A DNA stretch of 64,000 nt from Butyricimonas paravirosa. GTDB taxonomy: Bacteria; Bacteroidota; Bacteroidia; Bacteroidales; Marinifilaceae. The translations under genes were made by a program, and so were the position numbers. A model generated the notes under the pieces. The model did no database searches. It saw only the letters and a program-made list of their open reading frames with translations, and was not told where the DNA came from. The DNA lies in the NCBI RefSeq assembly GCF_032878955.1, contig NZ_CP043839.1, forward strand, positions 2,604,001 to 2,668,000, written 5' to 3'. Positions 8,445-17,681 of this stretch are shown piece by piece; within the stretch, counting starts at the first letter, position 1, and the number at the start of each line of letters is the position of its first letter.

Positions 8445-8475
8445 AAAAAAAAGCCCCTTTTCGGGGCTTTTTTTT
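8445..8475 (+). terminator. Intrinsic terminator after groEL
   Basis: A-rich and T-rich tails flank a GCCCC/GGGGC core with a 5-nt loop, forming a stem of about 13 bp, 19 bp after the groEL stop. Confidence 0.93.
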
Positions 8476-8532
8476 ATTTACTTTATATACCTTTACGACC
8501 GCAAATTCAATTTATTACAATAACACGATTTT

Positions 8533-10227
8533 ATGAATTACACGATTCTCGATTTCTTGCAGTTGATCGGATCATTGGGTGTGTTCCTCTTCGGTATGAA
8601 GATGATGAGTGAAGCCCTGCAAAAGGTGGCGGGTAATAAAATGAGGACCATCCTCGCCGCAATGACATCCAATCGCGTGAAAGGTGTGATTACAGGTTTG
8701 TTAATCACCACCATCATCCAAAGTTCTTCAGCCACCACAGTGATGGTTGTCAGTTTTGTTAATGCCGGCTTACTTGACCTTATCGGTTCTATCGGGGTCA
8801 TCATGGGAGCCAACGTGGGAACCACGTTCACGGCATGGCTCATCTCCATCCTGGGATTCAAGATCAGCATGGTAAGTCTTTCCCTCCCCTTGATCGGATT
8901 AAGTCTCCCCTTGCTTTTCTCGGCAAAACGGATGCGCAAGAGCTGGGGGGAATTGATTATCGGATTCGGACTTTTATTTATCGGTCTGAATTTCCTGCAG
9001 GAAAACATGCCGAACATTCAAGAAAATCCTGAAATTCTGAATTTTCTACATAATTACACGGATTTAGGCTACGGTTCCTACATCCTATTCATGCTTATCG
9101 GGACAGCGCTGACCATACTGATACAATCATCATCTGCCACGATGGCCCTGACGCTGGTCATGTGTGCTAACGGCTGGATCGGGTTCGACATCGCAGCTTC
9201 CATGGTCTTGGGAGAAAACATCGGAACCACGATCACGGCGAACCTCGCCGCCATGGTTGCCAACACTACTGCCAAAAGAGCCGCTTTCGCTCATTTCCTA
9301 TTCAACCTCTTCGGGGTTGCATGGGTTTTAGCCATATTCCCGTTCTTTTTAGGCTGGGTGGCACAATTGAGTATTTACTTGGGAATTGGAGATCCGTTTA
9401 CAAGCGTAGGTTCGGTTCCGGTAGCGCTATCGCTGTTCCACACTTGCTTTAACGTGGCCAATGTGCTTATTTTGATCTGGTTTACCAAGATCATTGCAAA
9501 CCTCGTTACCCATATTATCAAATCTAAAGAATCGGCAGACGATGCCTTCACGTTGAAACATATTAAAATCGGGTTATTATCTACCCCGGACGCATCCTTG
9601 TTCCAAGCAAAACAAGAGATTTCTCACTATGCGAAGAATACGTTAGATATGTATCGCCAAGTAGTGGAATGTCTGCATACTCCCACGAAAGAATTCGAAA
9701 AGAAATTCAATAAAATCGACAAACTGGAAGACGAGAGTGACGTGGTGGAAGTAGAAATTGCAGACTACCTGACGAAAGTATCGGAATCCAAATTATCCAC
9801 GGAAAACTCGCAACGGGTCAGAGCTATGTTCAAGATCGTATCGGAAATCGAAAGTATCGCAGACTCGTCATTGAACGTTGCCAAAGCTGTTGGACGTCGG
9901 AATGAACAAAACGTGGAATTCCCCGAATTTATCGACGAGAAGTTACAACACATGATGGCTATCGTGGACGAGGCTCTCGTAGTTATGTGTGCAAACCTCA
10001 CGATTGAATACAAGGAAGTGAAGGCAAAGAAAGCTTACGAAGTAGAGCAAACAATCAATGATTACCGGACGATCCTGCAACAGGAACACTTGACTGCAAT
10101 CGAGGAAAAGAAATATGATTATGCCACGGGTATTATATACAGTGACATTTTCTTCGAATGCGAGAAGATCGGGGATTATGCGATTAACGTGACCGAGGCA
10201 ATCAAGGAAATCGGGACAGACAATTAA
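8533..10227 (+). CDS. Na+/phosphate cotransporter family protein with PhoU-like C-terminus
   Basis: This 564-aa inner-membrane protein probably takes up phosphate with sodium. Two Na/Pi symporter repeats are seen, each with the family QSSSAT signature (TTIIQSSSATTVMV near residue 60 and ILIQSSSATMAL near 195). About eight membrane helices fill residues 5-330. From about 340 the chain becomes charged and helical, like PhoU (EFEKKFNKIDKLEDESDVVE), which in this family is a fused regulatory domain. It stands between groEL and glyS as its own unit. Confidence 0.92.
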   Translation: MNYTILDFLQLIGSLGVFLFGMKMMSEALQKVAGNKMRTILAAMTSNRVKGVITGLLITTIIQSSSATTVMVVSFVNAGLLDLIGSIGVIMGANVGTTFTAWLISILGFKISMVSLSLPLIGLSLPLLFSAKRMRKSWGELIIGFGLLFIGLNFLQENMPNIQENPEILNFLHNYTDLGYGSYILFMLIGTALTILIQSSSATMALTLVMCANGWIGFDIAASMVLGENIGTTITANLAAMVANTTAKRAAFAHFLFNLFGVAWVLAIFPFFLGWVAQLSIYLGIGDPFTSVGSVPVALSLFHTCFNVANVLILIWFTKIIANLVTHIIKSKESADDAFTLKHIKIGLLSTPDASLFQAKQEISHYAKNTLDMYRQVVECLHTPTKEFEKKFNKIDKLEDESDVVEVEIADYLTKVSESKLSTENSQRVRAMFKIVSEIESIADSSLNVAKAVGRRNEQNVEFPEFIDEKLQHMMAIVDEALVVMCANLTIEYKEVKAKKAYEVEQTINDYRTILQQEHLTAIEEKKYDYATGIIYSDIFFECEKIGDYAINVTEAIKEIGTDN

Positions 10228-10230
10228 TGA

Positions 10231-10249
10231 ATTGAAAATTGAAAATGAA
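10231..10249 (+). repeat. 19-bp dispersed intergenic repeat, copy 2
   Basis: Identical to 6718-6736. It is followed by the related imperfect repeats ttttagtctttagcttttag up to the glyS start. Confidence 0.6.
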
Positions 10250-10306
10250 ACATTCAGCTTTCAACTTTTAGTCTTTAGCTTTTAGTTTTTAACTTATACA
10301 TATAAC

Positions 10307-11863
10307 ATGGCACAAGAAGATATTTTTAAAAAGCTGGTAGCACACTGTAAAGAATACGGGTACGTGTTCCAGTCATCAGAGATATATGACGGGCTGGCAG
10401 CAGTGTACGATTACGGACAATACGGGGTTGAACTGAAAAATAATATCAAAAAATACTGGTGGGACTCTATGGTGCTGCTACACGAGAATGTGGTAGGATT
10501 GGATTCCGCCATTTTCATGCACCCAACTATCTGGAAAGCCTCCGGACACGTGGATGCTTTCAACGACCCGTTGATTGATAATAAAGATTCAAAAAAGAGA
10601 TACCGGGCAGACGTACTGATCGAGGATCATATTGCCAAATATGACGACAAAATCGAAAAAGATGTTGCCAAGGCAAAAAAGAGATTCGGGGAAAAGTTTG
10701 ATGAAGCATTATATCGCCAGACAAACCCGCAAGTACTGGAAAATATTCGGAAAAAGGAAGAACTTACTGCCAGAATGGCAAAGGCTTTGAATGATAACGA
10801 CTTGGTTGAACTTCGCCAGATTATCGTTGACAACAAGATTGTTTGCCCGATTTCCGGAACCAGCAACTGGACGGAAGTACGCCAATTTAACTTGATGTTC
10901 TCCACGGAAATGGGGTCCACGGCCGAAGGTGCCAGTAAGATATACCTGCGTCCCGAAACGGCACAAGGTATTTTCGTGAACTTCCTAAACGTCCAAAAGT
11001 CCGGACGTATGAAAATTCCTTTCGGGATCGCCCAGATCGGTAAAGCTTTCCGTAACGAGATCGTGGCACGTCAATTCATCTTCCGTATGCGTGAATTCGA
11101 GCAAATGGAAATGCAATTTTTCGTACGCCCCGGTAGTGAACTCGACTGGTTCAAGAAATGGAAAGAGACTCGTATGAGCTGGCATCAAGCGCTGGGATTC
11201 GGACCGGAGAAATACCGATTCCACGATCATGAGAAACTGGCGCATTACGCAAATGCAGCCACAGACATAGAATTCCGTTTCCCATTCGGCTTTAAAGAGG
11301 TGGAAGGAATCCATTCCCGCACGGACTTTGACCTGAAACGTCACCAAGAGTTCTCCGGGAAGAAAATACAATACTTCGATCCCGAGTTAAACGAATCATA
11401 CGTACCTTACGTGATCGAAACATCAATCGGTGTGGATCGGATGTTCCTACAAATTCTTTCTGCTGCCTACACGGAAGAAGAAATCGAAAAAGAAGACGGA
11501 TCGAAAGATTCACGGGTTGTATTAAAATTACCCCCAGCCTTGGCTCCGATCAAGTTAGCCGTGATGCCACTTGTGAAGAAAGACGGGCTACCCGAGAAAG
11601 CAGAGGAGATCATGAAATTGTTGAGACTAGACTTCAGATGCCAGTACGATGAGAAAGACTCTATCGGTAAACGCTATCGCCGCCAAGATGCCATCGGTAC
11701 CCCATTCTGTATTACTATTGACCACCAAACTCTGGAAGATAACGCAGTCACCATCCGTTACAGGGACACCATGGAACAAGAACGCGTGGCCATAGACCAA
11801 TTACATGATATCCTGAGAAAAAAGACAGATCTTCGGGAAATTCTAAAAGAAGTCAAAATATAA
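10307..11863 (+). CDS. glyS: Glycyl-tRNA synthetase (single-chain type)
   Basis: This enzyme joins glycine to tRNA-Gly with ATP. The 518-aa single chain is the dimeric class II type, not the alpha/beta bacterial type. Class II motifs are visible: LRPETAQGIFVNF near residue 215, motif 2 FRNEIVARQFIFRMREFEQ near 247, and motif 3 in the region ETSIGVDRMFLQIL near 373. The C-terminal anticodon-binding domain begins at about 405 (APIKLAVMPLVKK) and contains the RYRRQDAIGTPFCITID motif. No T-box or other leader structure was recognised upstream. Confidence 0.97.
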   Translation: MAQEDIFKKLVAHCKEYGYVFQSSEIYDGLAAVYDYGQYGVELKNNIKKYWWDSMVLLHENVVGLDSAIFMHPTIWKASGHVDAFNDPLIDNKDSKKRYRADVLIEDHIAKYDDKIEKDVAKAKKRFGEKFDEALYRQTNPQVLENIRKKEELTARMAKALNDNDLVELRQIIVDNKIVCPISGTSNWTEVRQFNLMFSTEMGSTAEGASKIYLRPETAQGIFVNFLNVQKSGRMKIPFGIAQIGKAFRNEIVARQFIFRMREFEQMEMQFFVRPGSELDWFKKWKETRMSWHQALGFGPEKYRFHDHEKLAHYANAATDIEFRFPFGFKEVEGIHSRTDFDLKRHQEFSGKKIQYFDPELNESYVPYVIETSIGVDRMFLQILSAAYTEEEIEKEDGSKDSRVVLKLPPALAPIKLAVMPLVKKDGLPEKAEEIMKLLRLDFRCQYDEKDSIGKRYRRQDAIGTPFCITIDHQTLEDNAVTIRYRDTMEQERVAIDQLHDILRKKTDLREILKEVKI

Positions 11864-11872
11864 TGCTGGAGC

Positions 11873-11923
11873 GATTTCCGATTCTGCGATTTATGATCCT
11901 TTTAAATCACAGAATCGGGAATC
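11873..11923 (+). terminator. Long hairpin downstream of glyS
   Basis: Arms of 21 nt at 11873-11893 and 11903-11923 pair with two wobble or mismatch positions around a 9-nt loop, 9 bp after the glyS stop. There is no clear T run, so it may protect the 3' end or act as a weak terminator. Confidence 0.6.
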
Positions 11924-12021
11924 ACTTCATCTAAAAATCATAAAATCCACTATCTCCTTAACTTTTACTTTTCCTTCCCCGTATATAGTGTTACTAAATT
12001 AACCAATTAATTTGTAACGCT

Positions 12022-13260
12022 ATGAAAAAATTGACATTGCTATTGTTGATAGCCATTTCTTGTGGATTCTACACGGGGGTACGAGCACAAGTCAACGTGA
12101 CTTCCGTCTCGGAAAAAAATGACGCGGACAACTTCTACAAAATGATGAAAGAGGCTTTCCCGCTATCATTCAATGACCCAGCATCTCCAAGATTCGTGTT
12201 TTTCAACAAAAATAAAAACTTCGTTTTCGGTGTGGGGGGATTCGTGCAAGTACAGGGGATTTACGATTTTAACGGAGTTCCCAATGACAATTATTTTACC
12301 ACAAACACCATTGCTCTTAAAGGAGAACAATCCGGGGGTAGATATGGTATTTCTGTCGGGCAGTCCCGCCTATTCTTCAAATTAGTCGGGGACACGGATG
12401 TCGGTAGACTGGTCACCTACATGGAAATGGAATTCGAGGGTAACCAGAGCACCCCAATTCTAAGACAAGCCTTTATCAAATTTAAAGGCTTCACGATCGG
12501 TAAGACATGGAGTACATTCTGTGATATTGCCGCAGGCCCGGCCACGGTGGACGAGGAAGGTCCTTCCAGCGAGGTGGCATTACGCCAGCCGCAGATTCGT
12601 TACACGTATGATTTTACTGACAAGCTGGAAGCATCCTTGGCATTGGAGTACGTGGAGCCATCCTACACGGAAGGAGAATTTACCAAGTACATCAACCAAC
12701 GAATTCCGGACATCCCGGTCAACGTGAAGTACAGTTTCAAAAACGGGAGTCACCTGCAAGCGGGAGCCGTGTTGAGAAATATGTATTATAAAGATGAAAT
12801 TGAGGATAAAGACCGGATCGTTACCGGTTGGGGAGCCTCGTTGAGCGGTATCTGGCAATTTGCCCAAAATACATCCCTCTGTTTCCAAGGAGTATACGGG
12901 AAAGGAATCTCCAATTACATACAGGACATTTCCGGTACGGGGCTTGACCTCGTTCCCAATGCCACGGCAGAAGGGAAATTGAAAGCTTTTGGCGCATGGG
13001 GTGGCTACATCGGATTCTCTCACAACTGGAGCAAGGTACTGACATCAAACATCATGTACAGCTACGCCCGGGTCCTTGATCGCTACGGGATGCCCACGAC
13101 ATCATACAAATACGCACAATACGCCGCCGCCAACCTGTTCTGGGATTTCAGTGAATACGGTTCTTGCGCCATAGAGTACGTGTTCGGTCGCCGGAATGAC
13201 TTCAACAAAGATTACGGTAACGCCAGCCGTATCAACACGATGATACAATACCGGTTCTAA
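12022..13260 (+). CDS. DcaP-like outer-membrane porin
   Basis: This 412-aa protein has a signal peptide cut after VRAQ (about residue 23). It then shows a short helical stretch (SEKNDADNFYKMMKEAFPL) and a series of alternating amphipathic strands typical of a 16-strand porin, ending in Phe (IQYRF), the classical outer-membrane sorting residue. The segment FVFGVGGFVQVQGIYDFNG and the GRYGISVGQSRLFFKLVGDT motif resemble the DcaP/porin-O-like trimeric porins found in Bacteroidota. The substrate is unknown; related porins pass small acids and anions. It is monocistronic, with a shared terminator downstream. Confidence 0.8.
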   Translation: MKKLTLLLLIAISCGFYTGVRAQVNVTSVSEKNDADNFYKMMKEAFPLSFNDPASPRFVFFNKNKNFVFGVGGFVQVQGIYDFNGVPNDNYFTTNTIALKGEQSGGRYGISVGQSRLFFKLVGDTDVGRLVTYMEMEFEGNQSTPILRQAFIKFKGFTIGKTWSTFCDIAAGPATVDEEGPSSEVALRQPQIRYTYDFTDKLEASLALEYVEPSYTEGEFTKYINQRIPDIPVNVKYSFKNGSHLQAGAVLRNMYYKDEIEDKDRIVTGWGASLSGIWQFAQNTSLCFQGVYGKGISNYIQDISGTGLDLVPNATAEGKLKAFGAWGGYIGFSHNWSKVLTSNIMYSYARVLDRYGMPTTSYKYAQYAAANLFWDFSEYGSCAIEYVFGRRNDFNKDYGNASRINTMIQYRF

Positions 13261-13296
13261 AATCAGCACCAAGAAGTACGAATATATTTTAATCGG

Positions 13297-13335
13297 AAAA
13301 GGGATTATCCATTATTTTGGAATAATCCCTTTTTT
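13297..13335. terminator. Bidirectional terminator between porin and ompA copy 1
   Basis: A 12-bp stem (13297-13308 with 13322-13333) has an A run on one side and T run on the other. It lies between convergent genes, so it can serve both. Confidence 0.9.
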
Positions 13336-13366
13336 ATATTGTCAGATTTGTCGTCCTCAATCCCAT

Positions 13367-14608
13367 TTACTCGTGTTTCTTCACTTCAACTTTACGAGCC
13401 TTTTCCGTGTAAATATCCTTTTGATCCACCGACATATCCTTACCCTCTCCAAACGTGCTCATCCGGTCGGCTGAAACCCCTTTACCAACCAGGTAAGATT
13501 TCAACGCCTCTGCACGTTTCAAGGATAACGGTAGATTGATTCGATCCGTTCCCGTGTGGTCCGTGTAACCACGAATATCAACCTTCACCCCCGGGAATTC
13601 CTTCAATGCTTCCACGATACGGGAAAGTTCACCGGCGAAACGAACCGTGTCGATAACCGCCAAGTTACGTTGAAAGTGAATTGTCGGTAATACCGGGAAA
13701 GTCTTTGCAGAGGTCTCCACCTTCACAACGTTCTCTACCGGCTTTTTCTCCTCCTTCACAACGGGTTTCCGCTCTTCCTTCACCACCGGGCGTGTCTCCT
13801 CTTTTACCGGGAGCGTTACCGGGGGCACGGAACGAGCGGGGGCATACATCAAGTTCTCCTTCTTCTTGTTGTTACCCATCTTCCAAACCACCCCGACCGA
13901 CAAGTTCGCCAACCAGTTGTATTTACTGGAACAACAAGTGGCAACACCGTCAAAATTGTTGTTAACGATCCAGGTAACACCGGATTTCAATTGTAAATCG
14001 ATATGCTTGCTCGCGCGATAGCGTAAGGCGATATCTCCTCCCAATCCCAAATTCATGTCATTATCCAGCGTGGAAGAGGCGTCAAAACGCTTGTCGTCCT
14101 CTTTCTTGTATAACTTGGGCGAGAACTTTTGCAGGTAAACCGCCGGGCTTAATAACACGGTCCAACGGCGTAGTTCTTTCTTCCCGAAAAAATTGTTCAC
14201 GTTAAAATCACCGTGTAACCCGATAGTGAAATACTTCACCTTGGAATAAACGTCATTATAATAAGCGAAACCCTCTTCCGGCAGCGTCCCGTAGTAAGAC
14301 TCCCCCGTCGGGTAAATCTTGAACTCTTTCTCCCATTTCTTGGCACTCCCTTTCCCCTGTCCCATATCGGCTGTCAAGGACAAACCAAAAGTCGGGGTTA
14401 ACTGGTAACCCAGTTGTAAACCACCTTGTCCTCCCAGGTAAGTTTTATCAGCGGAGAAAGAAACCATGTCCCCACGGAAAATGGATATGCCCCCGTTCAA
14501 TCCCAAGCTCCAGCGGGAAAAGTCATTGTACACTTGTTTCGTTTGGTTCTGCGCTACCAGAAAAGAAGTAACCATCAGAAAACAAAAAGAGAACACTATT
14601 TTTCTCAT
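13367..14608 (-). CDS. OmpA-family protein, copy 1 of 3
   Basis: This 413-aa protein probably links the outer membrane to the cell wall. It has a signal peptide to about residue 19, an eight-strand beta-barrel to about 250 with a Cys-Cys pair (GVATCCSSKYNWLA), a linker made of repeated KPVVKEE-like units, and an OmpA C-terminal peptidoglycan-binding domain from about 295 (VDIRGYTDHTGTD, then LSLKRAEALK). The start at 14608 is preferred because it opens a signal peptide; an in-frame ATG at 14683 would translate through the intercistronic hairpin. It lies 97 bp downstream of its partner lipoprotein. The mature protein differs from copy 3 at only about eight positions, so a recent duplication or gene conversion is likely. 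Confidence 0.93.
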   Translation of the reverse strand: MRKIVFSFCFLMVTSFLVAQNQTKQVYNDFSRWSLGLNGGISIFRGDMVSFSADKTYLGGQGGLQLGYQLTPTFGLSLTADMGQGKGSAKKWEKEFKIYPTGESYYGTLPEEGFAYYNDVYSKVKYFTIGLHGDFNVNNFFGKKELRRWTVLLSPAVYLQKFSPKLYKKEDDKRFDASSTLDNDMNLGLGGDIALRYRASKHIDLQLKSGVTWIVNNNFDGVATCCSSKYNWLANLSVGVVWKMGNNKKKENLMYAPARSVPPVTLPVKEETRPVVKEERKPVVKEEKKPVENVVKVETSAKTFPVLPTIHFQRNLAVIDTVRFAGELSRIVEALKEFPGVKVDIRGYTDHTGTDRINLPLSLKRAEALKSYLVGKGVSADRMSTFGEGKDMSVDQKDIYTEKARKVEVKKHE

Positions 14609-14638
14609 ACCTATACATTTTAAATAATTGATTAGAAA

Positions 14639-14663
14639 GGGGTGCCTGGAATCAGACACCCCC
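14639..14663 (-). promoter_or_regulatory. Intercistronic hairpin, unit 1
   Basis: A 10-bp GC-rich stem (GGGGTGCCTG with CAGACACCCC, one wobble) with a 4-nt loop sits between the lipoprotein stop and the OmpA start. The same hairpin occurs in units 2 and 3. It probably sets the ratio of the two products by partial termination or RNA processing. Confidence 0.75.
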
Positions 14664-14705
14664 ATTCTCCTGGTTGCAATCAATAATGAATATTGAAATC
14701 CATTA

Positions 14706-17315
14706 TTATTTTACCTCTTTTTCTTTAATCGTAACTGAGATATTTCCAGTTGAAGTTCCATAATTATGGGTAATTGTAACCTTGAAGTTCACGGTGACAC
14801 CATTGAACTCAGCTCCAGTAACATTTGTCCAAGTCACTTCACCCGTCTCCTCATCAAGAACAAGATTCGTGTTATTTTCCCCAATAACTTCAAACTTAAC
14901 ATTAGACTTCTCTAAACCGTAAACATCATATGCCAAACTAGTAAAATCGCCTGTCGATGCATAGGGTTTTTCCTTACTTCCATCGCCACTAAGTCCAAAT
15001 AATTCATTCGTTACAGTTTGCACATCTTTAAATGACAACAATTTATTTAAATCAAATGTTGATTTAGCCGTAGAGTTTCTATCATTAGCAAGTGTATGTT
15101 TTACCTCATTCTGTTCAACTTTTGCACTTAAAGGATTAACAAATTTCAATTTGTAAGTTTCTTTTGCTAATACGACAGAACCATTCTTAACCGTTACTAT
15201 AAACTCAAGTTCTTTACCGATCAAGTTCTCCTTAGCAAGATTCTTCTTCCAAGTAATCTTGTCACCATCAATCTCGATATATTCATCTGTTATATCCTCA
15301 CGAACTAATGCGTACTCTTTGGTCACGGTCATTCCCTCCGGAGCCGTAATGATGAACGCATCATTCATTTTAACACTTAAGTCAAATGGAGTCGTAGCAT
15401 TTGTAAATACACCAGGAATTGTCAAAACGTTATTAACCCAATACCCATCAGCCAAATTCGGTGTAATTGTAAATGCGTCAACGGTTAACTTACCAGTAAT
15501 TATAAACAGCCCTTCTTCTCCAGTTCTATCATCCTCAAACTTAATTGTAACATTATAATTTCCAGGTTTAACATCCGATGTTGCCGTAATATTGAAAGAA
15601 GTTTTACCCGTAATTACAACTTCTGCACCTGTAACAACAGTTCCTTTGGCATCAGTAACAGTTCCTTTCAGATTAGTTGCATGAGTTTTCCATAATTCAA
15701 GCTGCTTAGCAGTCATTACCTTACCTAAAATAGCATCAAACTCTAAAGCATTATCTAGAGTATTACCATTCTCTTGCATAATCGTAATCTTTTGATCAGC
15801 AAAAGTAACATCCTTGCTGTACATCTGAGTATGGAACTCTGCCTCAAACTTTGCAGGCACCATTTTTGTTCCATTCCAATCCATCGCATAATATACGAAT
15901 TTCAAAGATTTACCATCGATCTCCATAGGGACATTCTCAACAGTCTCATTAACAAGAATTTTCCCTTCATACAAAGCTTGTTGATCGATATTACCATTTG
16001 CTAAACAGGATTTTGTAAACTCATCTGTCTCGTCGATCATAATATATCCTTGCCCTTTATAAAGTAAAGATGAAGCGTCTTCAAAAGCCAAAGAACCATT
16101 TTCTTTAAAAGCAAATGTTGCAAATTCATTAATATCTTCTTCTATTCCAAGATACATTTTAATTTTCTTATCAACAGATATACCCGTTAATTCGTCAGAA
16201 TTCTTAACTTTAACAATAAAGCTATACATTGAATAAACCGACTTCCCATTTTCAACTTTAGGAGTAGCTTTTAAGGCTAATTTGTAATCGCCCACCTTCG
16301 TATCTGAACTACACAAAGCTGAAACCGTGAAAATATCCTTGTTGATAACTTTCTCTGGCTCTGCTGCCCGTGAAGCAAAAGCATCATCCCCCTTAATCTC
16401 CCAGGTAGGCAAAACACCAATAGTACACGGGAACTCTTTCCCATCAGCAGTAACTAATGCAAATTGGAATTTATCTGTCTTTACACTTGTCGGATTAATG
16501 ATTACAGGGAATTCTGCATCACCTAAACTCAATACAGCACCTTTGGAAAGAGATTCTTTAATATCTCCATATCCCCAAACGACATCCGCAGCAAGGGCTT
16601 TACTTCTTATGAAAGAAATATTCGTATTACCATCGGGAGAAAGGATCCCCGAGATCGTATTTTCGAATGCCTCAATTTTAGCATTTAACTGAGCAAATGT
16701 TCCATCTTCTTTCAACATTTCTTCCATCTGTTCTTTCAAAGTAGTAACATCTTCAGTTAACACCGGCAAATCTATACCTTCAAGCGATTCATTAATTCCA
16801 TCAATTAAATCTTGAATTTCGGTCAATTCACTCGTGATCCATCCTTTAATAATTGTTTCTGTCGGAATGCCTTCCAAATCCGCGGAAGTCAAGTAATTGT
16901 GATCAGACAAATACTTTGCTAATGCATCTTCATTCAAGAACCCCTCAATATCACCTTTTTGAAGATAATTATCCAAAGCTCCAGCTTTCAAGTAGTTTTC
17001 CGCCTCTGATTCCAATTTCTCTACACGGCTCTGTAAATTTTTCAAATTGTTAATGTCGGTTTGAAGACCCTCGATCACACCTTTATCAGCCTTATCTGCA
17101 ATCGCCGTATTTAATTTATTTTCTAAAGCCGTAATCTGTTCTGAAATGGCCTTTGATAACTCTTGAGTTGCAGCTGATTTATTAGCATCAATCTGTTCCT
17201 GCAAATCTTTTATATCGTCATCGTAATCCTTACAACCGACGAATGTTGGACTTGCAAGACCACAAAGTAAAGCACTTAAAAGTGCCATTTTTGCAAAATT
17301 CCGTTTTTTGTTCAT
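14706..17315 (-). CDS. Large surface lipoprotein of the lipoprotein-OmpA cassette, unit 1
   Basis: This 869-aa protein has a signal peptide and lipobox SPTFVGC with the lipidated Cys at 28. It is followed by KDYDDDIKDLQEQI, an acidic start resembling the Bacteroidota surface-export signal. Residues about 33-125 are a predicted coiled coil (LQEQIDANKS, ALENKLNTAIADKADKG, LQSRVEKLESEAENYL). The remainder is beta-rich and looks like a string of Ig-like or adhesin domains, for example VTDAKGTVVTGAEVVITGKT and SVTIKEKEVK at the end. The N-terminal 40 residues match units 2 and 3, but the body does not, and it lacks their collagen-like GKDG stretch. No enzyme motif is visible. It may be an S-layer-like or adhesin protein; this is inference. 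Confidence 0.85.
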   Translation of the reverse strand: MNKKRNFAKMALLSALLCGLASPTFVGCKDYDDDIKDLQEQIDANKSAATQELSKAISEQITALENKLNTAIADKADKGVIEGLQTDINNLKNLQSRVEKLESEAENYLKAGALDNYLQKGDIEGFLNEDALAKYLSDHNYLTSADLEGIPTETIIKGWITSELTEIQDLIDGINESLEGIDLPVLTEDVTTLKEQMEEMLKEDGTFAQLNAKIEAFENTISGILSPDGNTNISFIRSKALAADVVWGYGDIKESLSKGAVLSLGDAEFPVIINPTSVKTDKFQFALVTADGKEFPCTIGVLPTWEIKGDDAFASRAAEPEKVINKDIFTVSALCSSDTKVGDYKLALKATPKVENGKSVYSMYSFIVKVKNSDELTGISVDKKIKMYLGIEEDINEFATFAFKENGSLAFEDASSLLYKGQGYIMIDETDEFTKSCLANGNIDQQALYEGKILVNETVENVPMEIDGKSLKFVYYAMDWNGTKMVPAKFEAEFHTQMYSKDVTFADQKITIMQENGNTLDNALEFDAILGKVMTAKQLELWKTHATNLKGTVTDAKGTVVTGAEVVITGKTSFNITATSDVKPGNYNVTIKFEDDRTGEEGLFIITGKLTVDAFTITPNLADGYWVNNVLTIPGVFTNATTPFDLSVKMNDAFIITAPEGMTVTKEYALVREDITDEYIEIDGDKITWKKNLAKENLIGKELEFIVTVKNGSVVLAKETYKLKFVNPLSAKVEQNEVKHTLANDRNSTAKSTFDLNKLLSFKDVQTVTNELFGLSGDGSKEKPYASTGDFTSLAYDVYGLEKSNVKFEVIGENNTNLVLDEETGEVTWTNVTGAEFNGVTVNFKVTITHNYGTSTGNISVTIKEKEVK

Positions 17316-17376
17316 ACTTAAAAAGAATTATATTGGTAATTAAAAAATATCAAGTCACCTTAAAACGTAACTTTTC
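17316..17376 (-). promoter_or_regulatory. Conserved 5' leader, unit 1
   Basis: About 60 nt immediately upstream of the lipoprotein start are nearly identical in all three units, including tattggtaattaaaaaa and atcaagtcacc on the + strand. Conservation of an untranslated segment suggests a role in translation or RNA stability. Confidence 0.75.
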
Positions 17377-17433
17377 TCATTAAAATATCTGCTTTATATA
17401 AATGTATATTTTTATAAATATCTATTTAATATT

Positions 17434-17480
17434 ACACCTCCATTTTTAACAATTTCAACGATCAATAAACGTTCGTTTAA
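17434..17480 (-). promoter_or_regulatory. Conserved upstream block, unit 1
   Basis: A block of about 47 bp, acacctcc-N30-gttcgtttaa, lies about 120 bp upstream of the start and recurs at 22922-22969 and 28551-28598. It is probably the promoter or an operator region of the cassette. No standard TAnnTTTG box was found in it. The rest of 17316-17681 is AT-rich, with a -7-like TATTTTTG at 17649-17656 for ribF. Confidence 0.65.
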
Positions 17481-17681
17481 TAATATTTACAACTTATTGA
17501 TATATAGAATATTATGTTCGCTTAGATCGCTCTGTCTCAGTCGAGGCTACTTGGCCATACACTCTCATTATCAACCCTATATTATTTGTCGATAAATATA
17601 TATACAGGGATTAGAGTTTATTTAGCCCCATAATTCAGTTATTTGTATTATTTTTGCCCTTAACTATTCAAACGACTAGAA

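Noticed and set aside
17500..17620. tRNA-like stretch upstream of ribF
   Set aside because: No cloverleaf could be drawn; acceptor and T arms do not pair.
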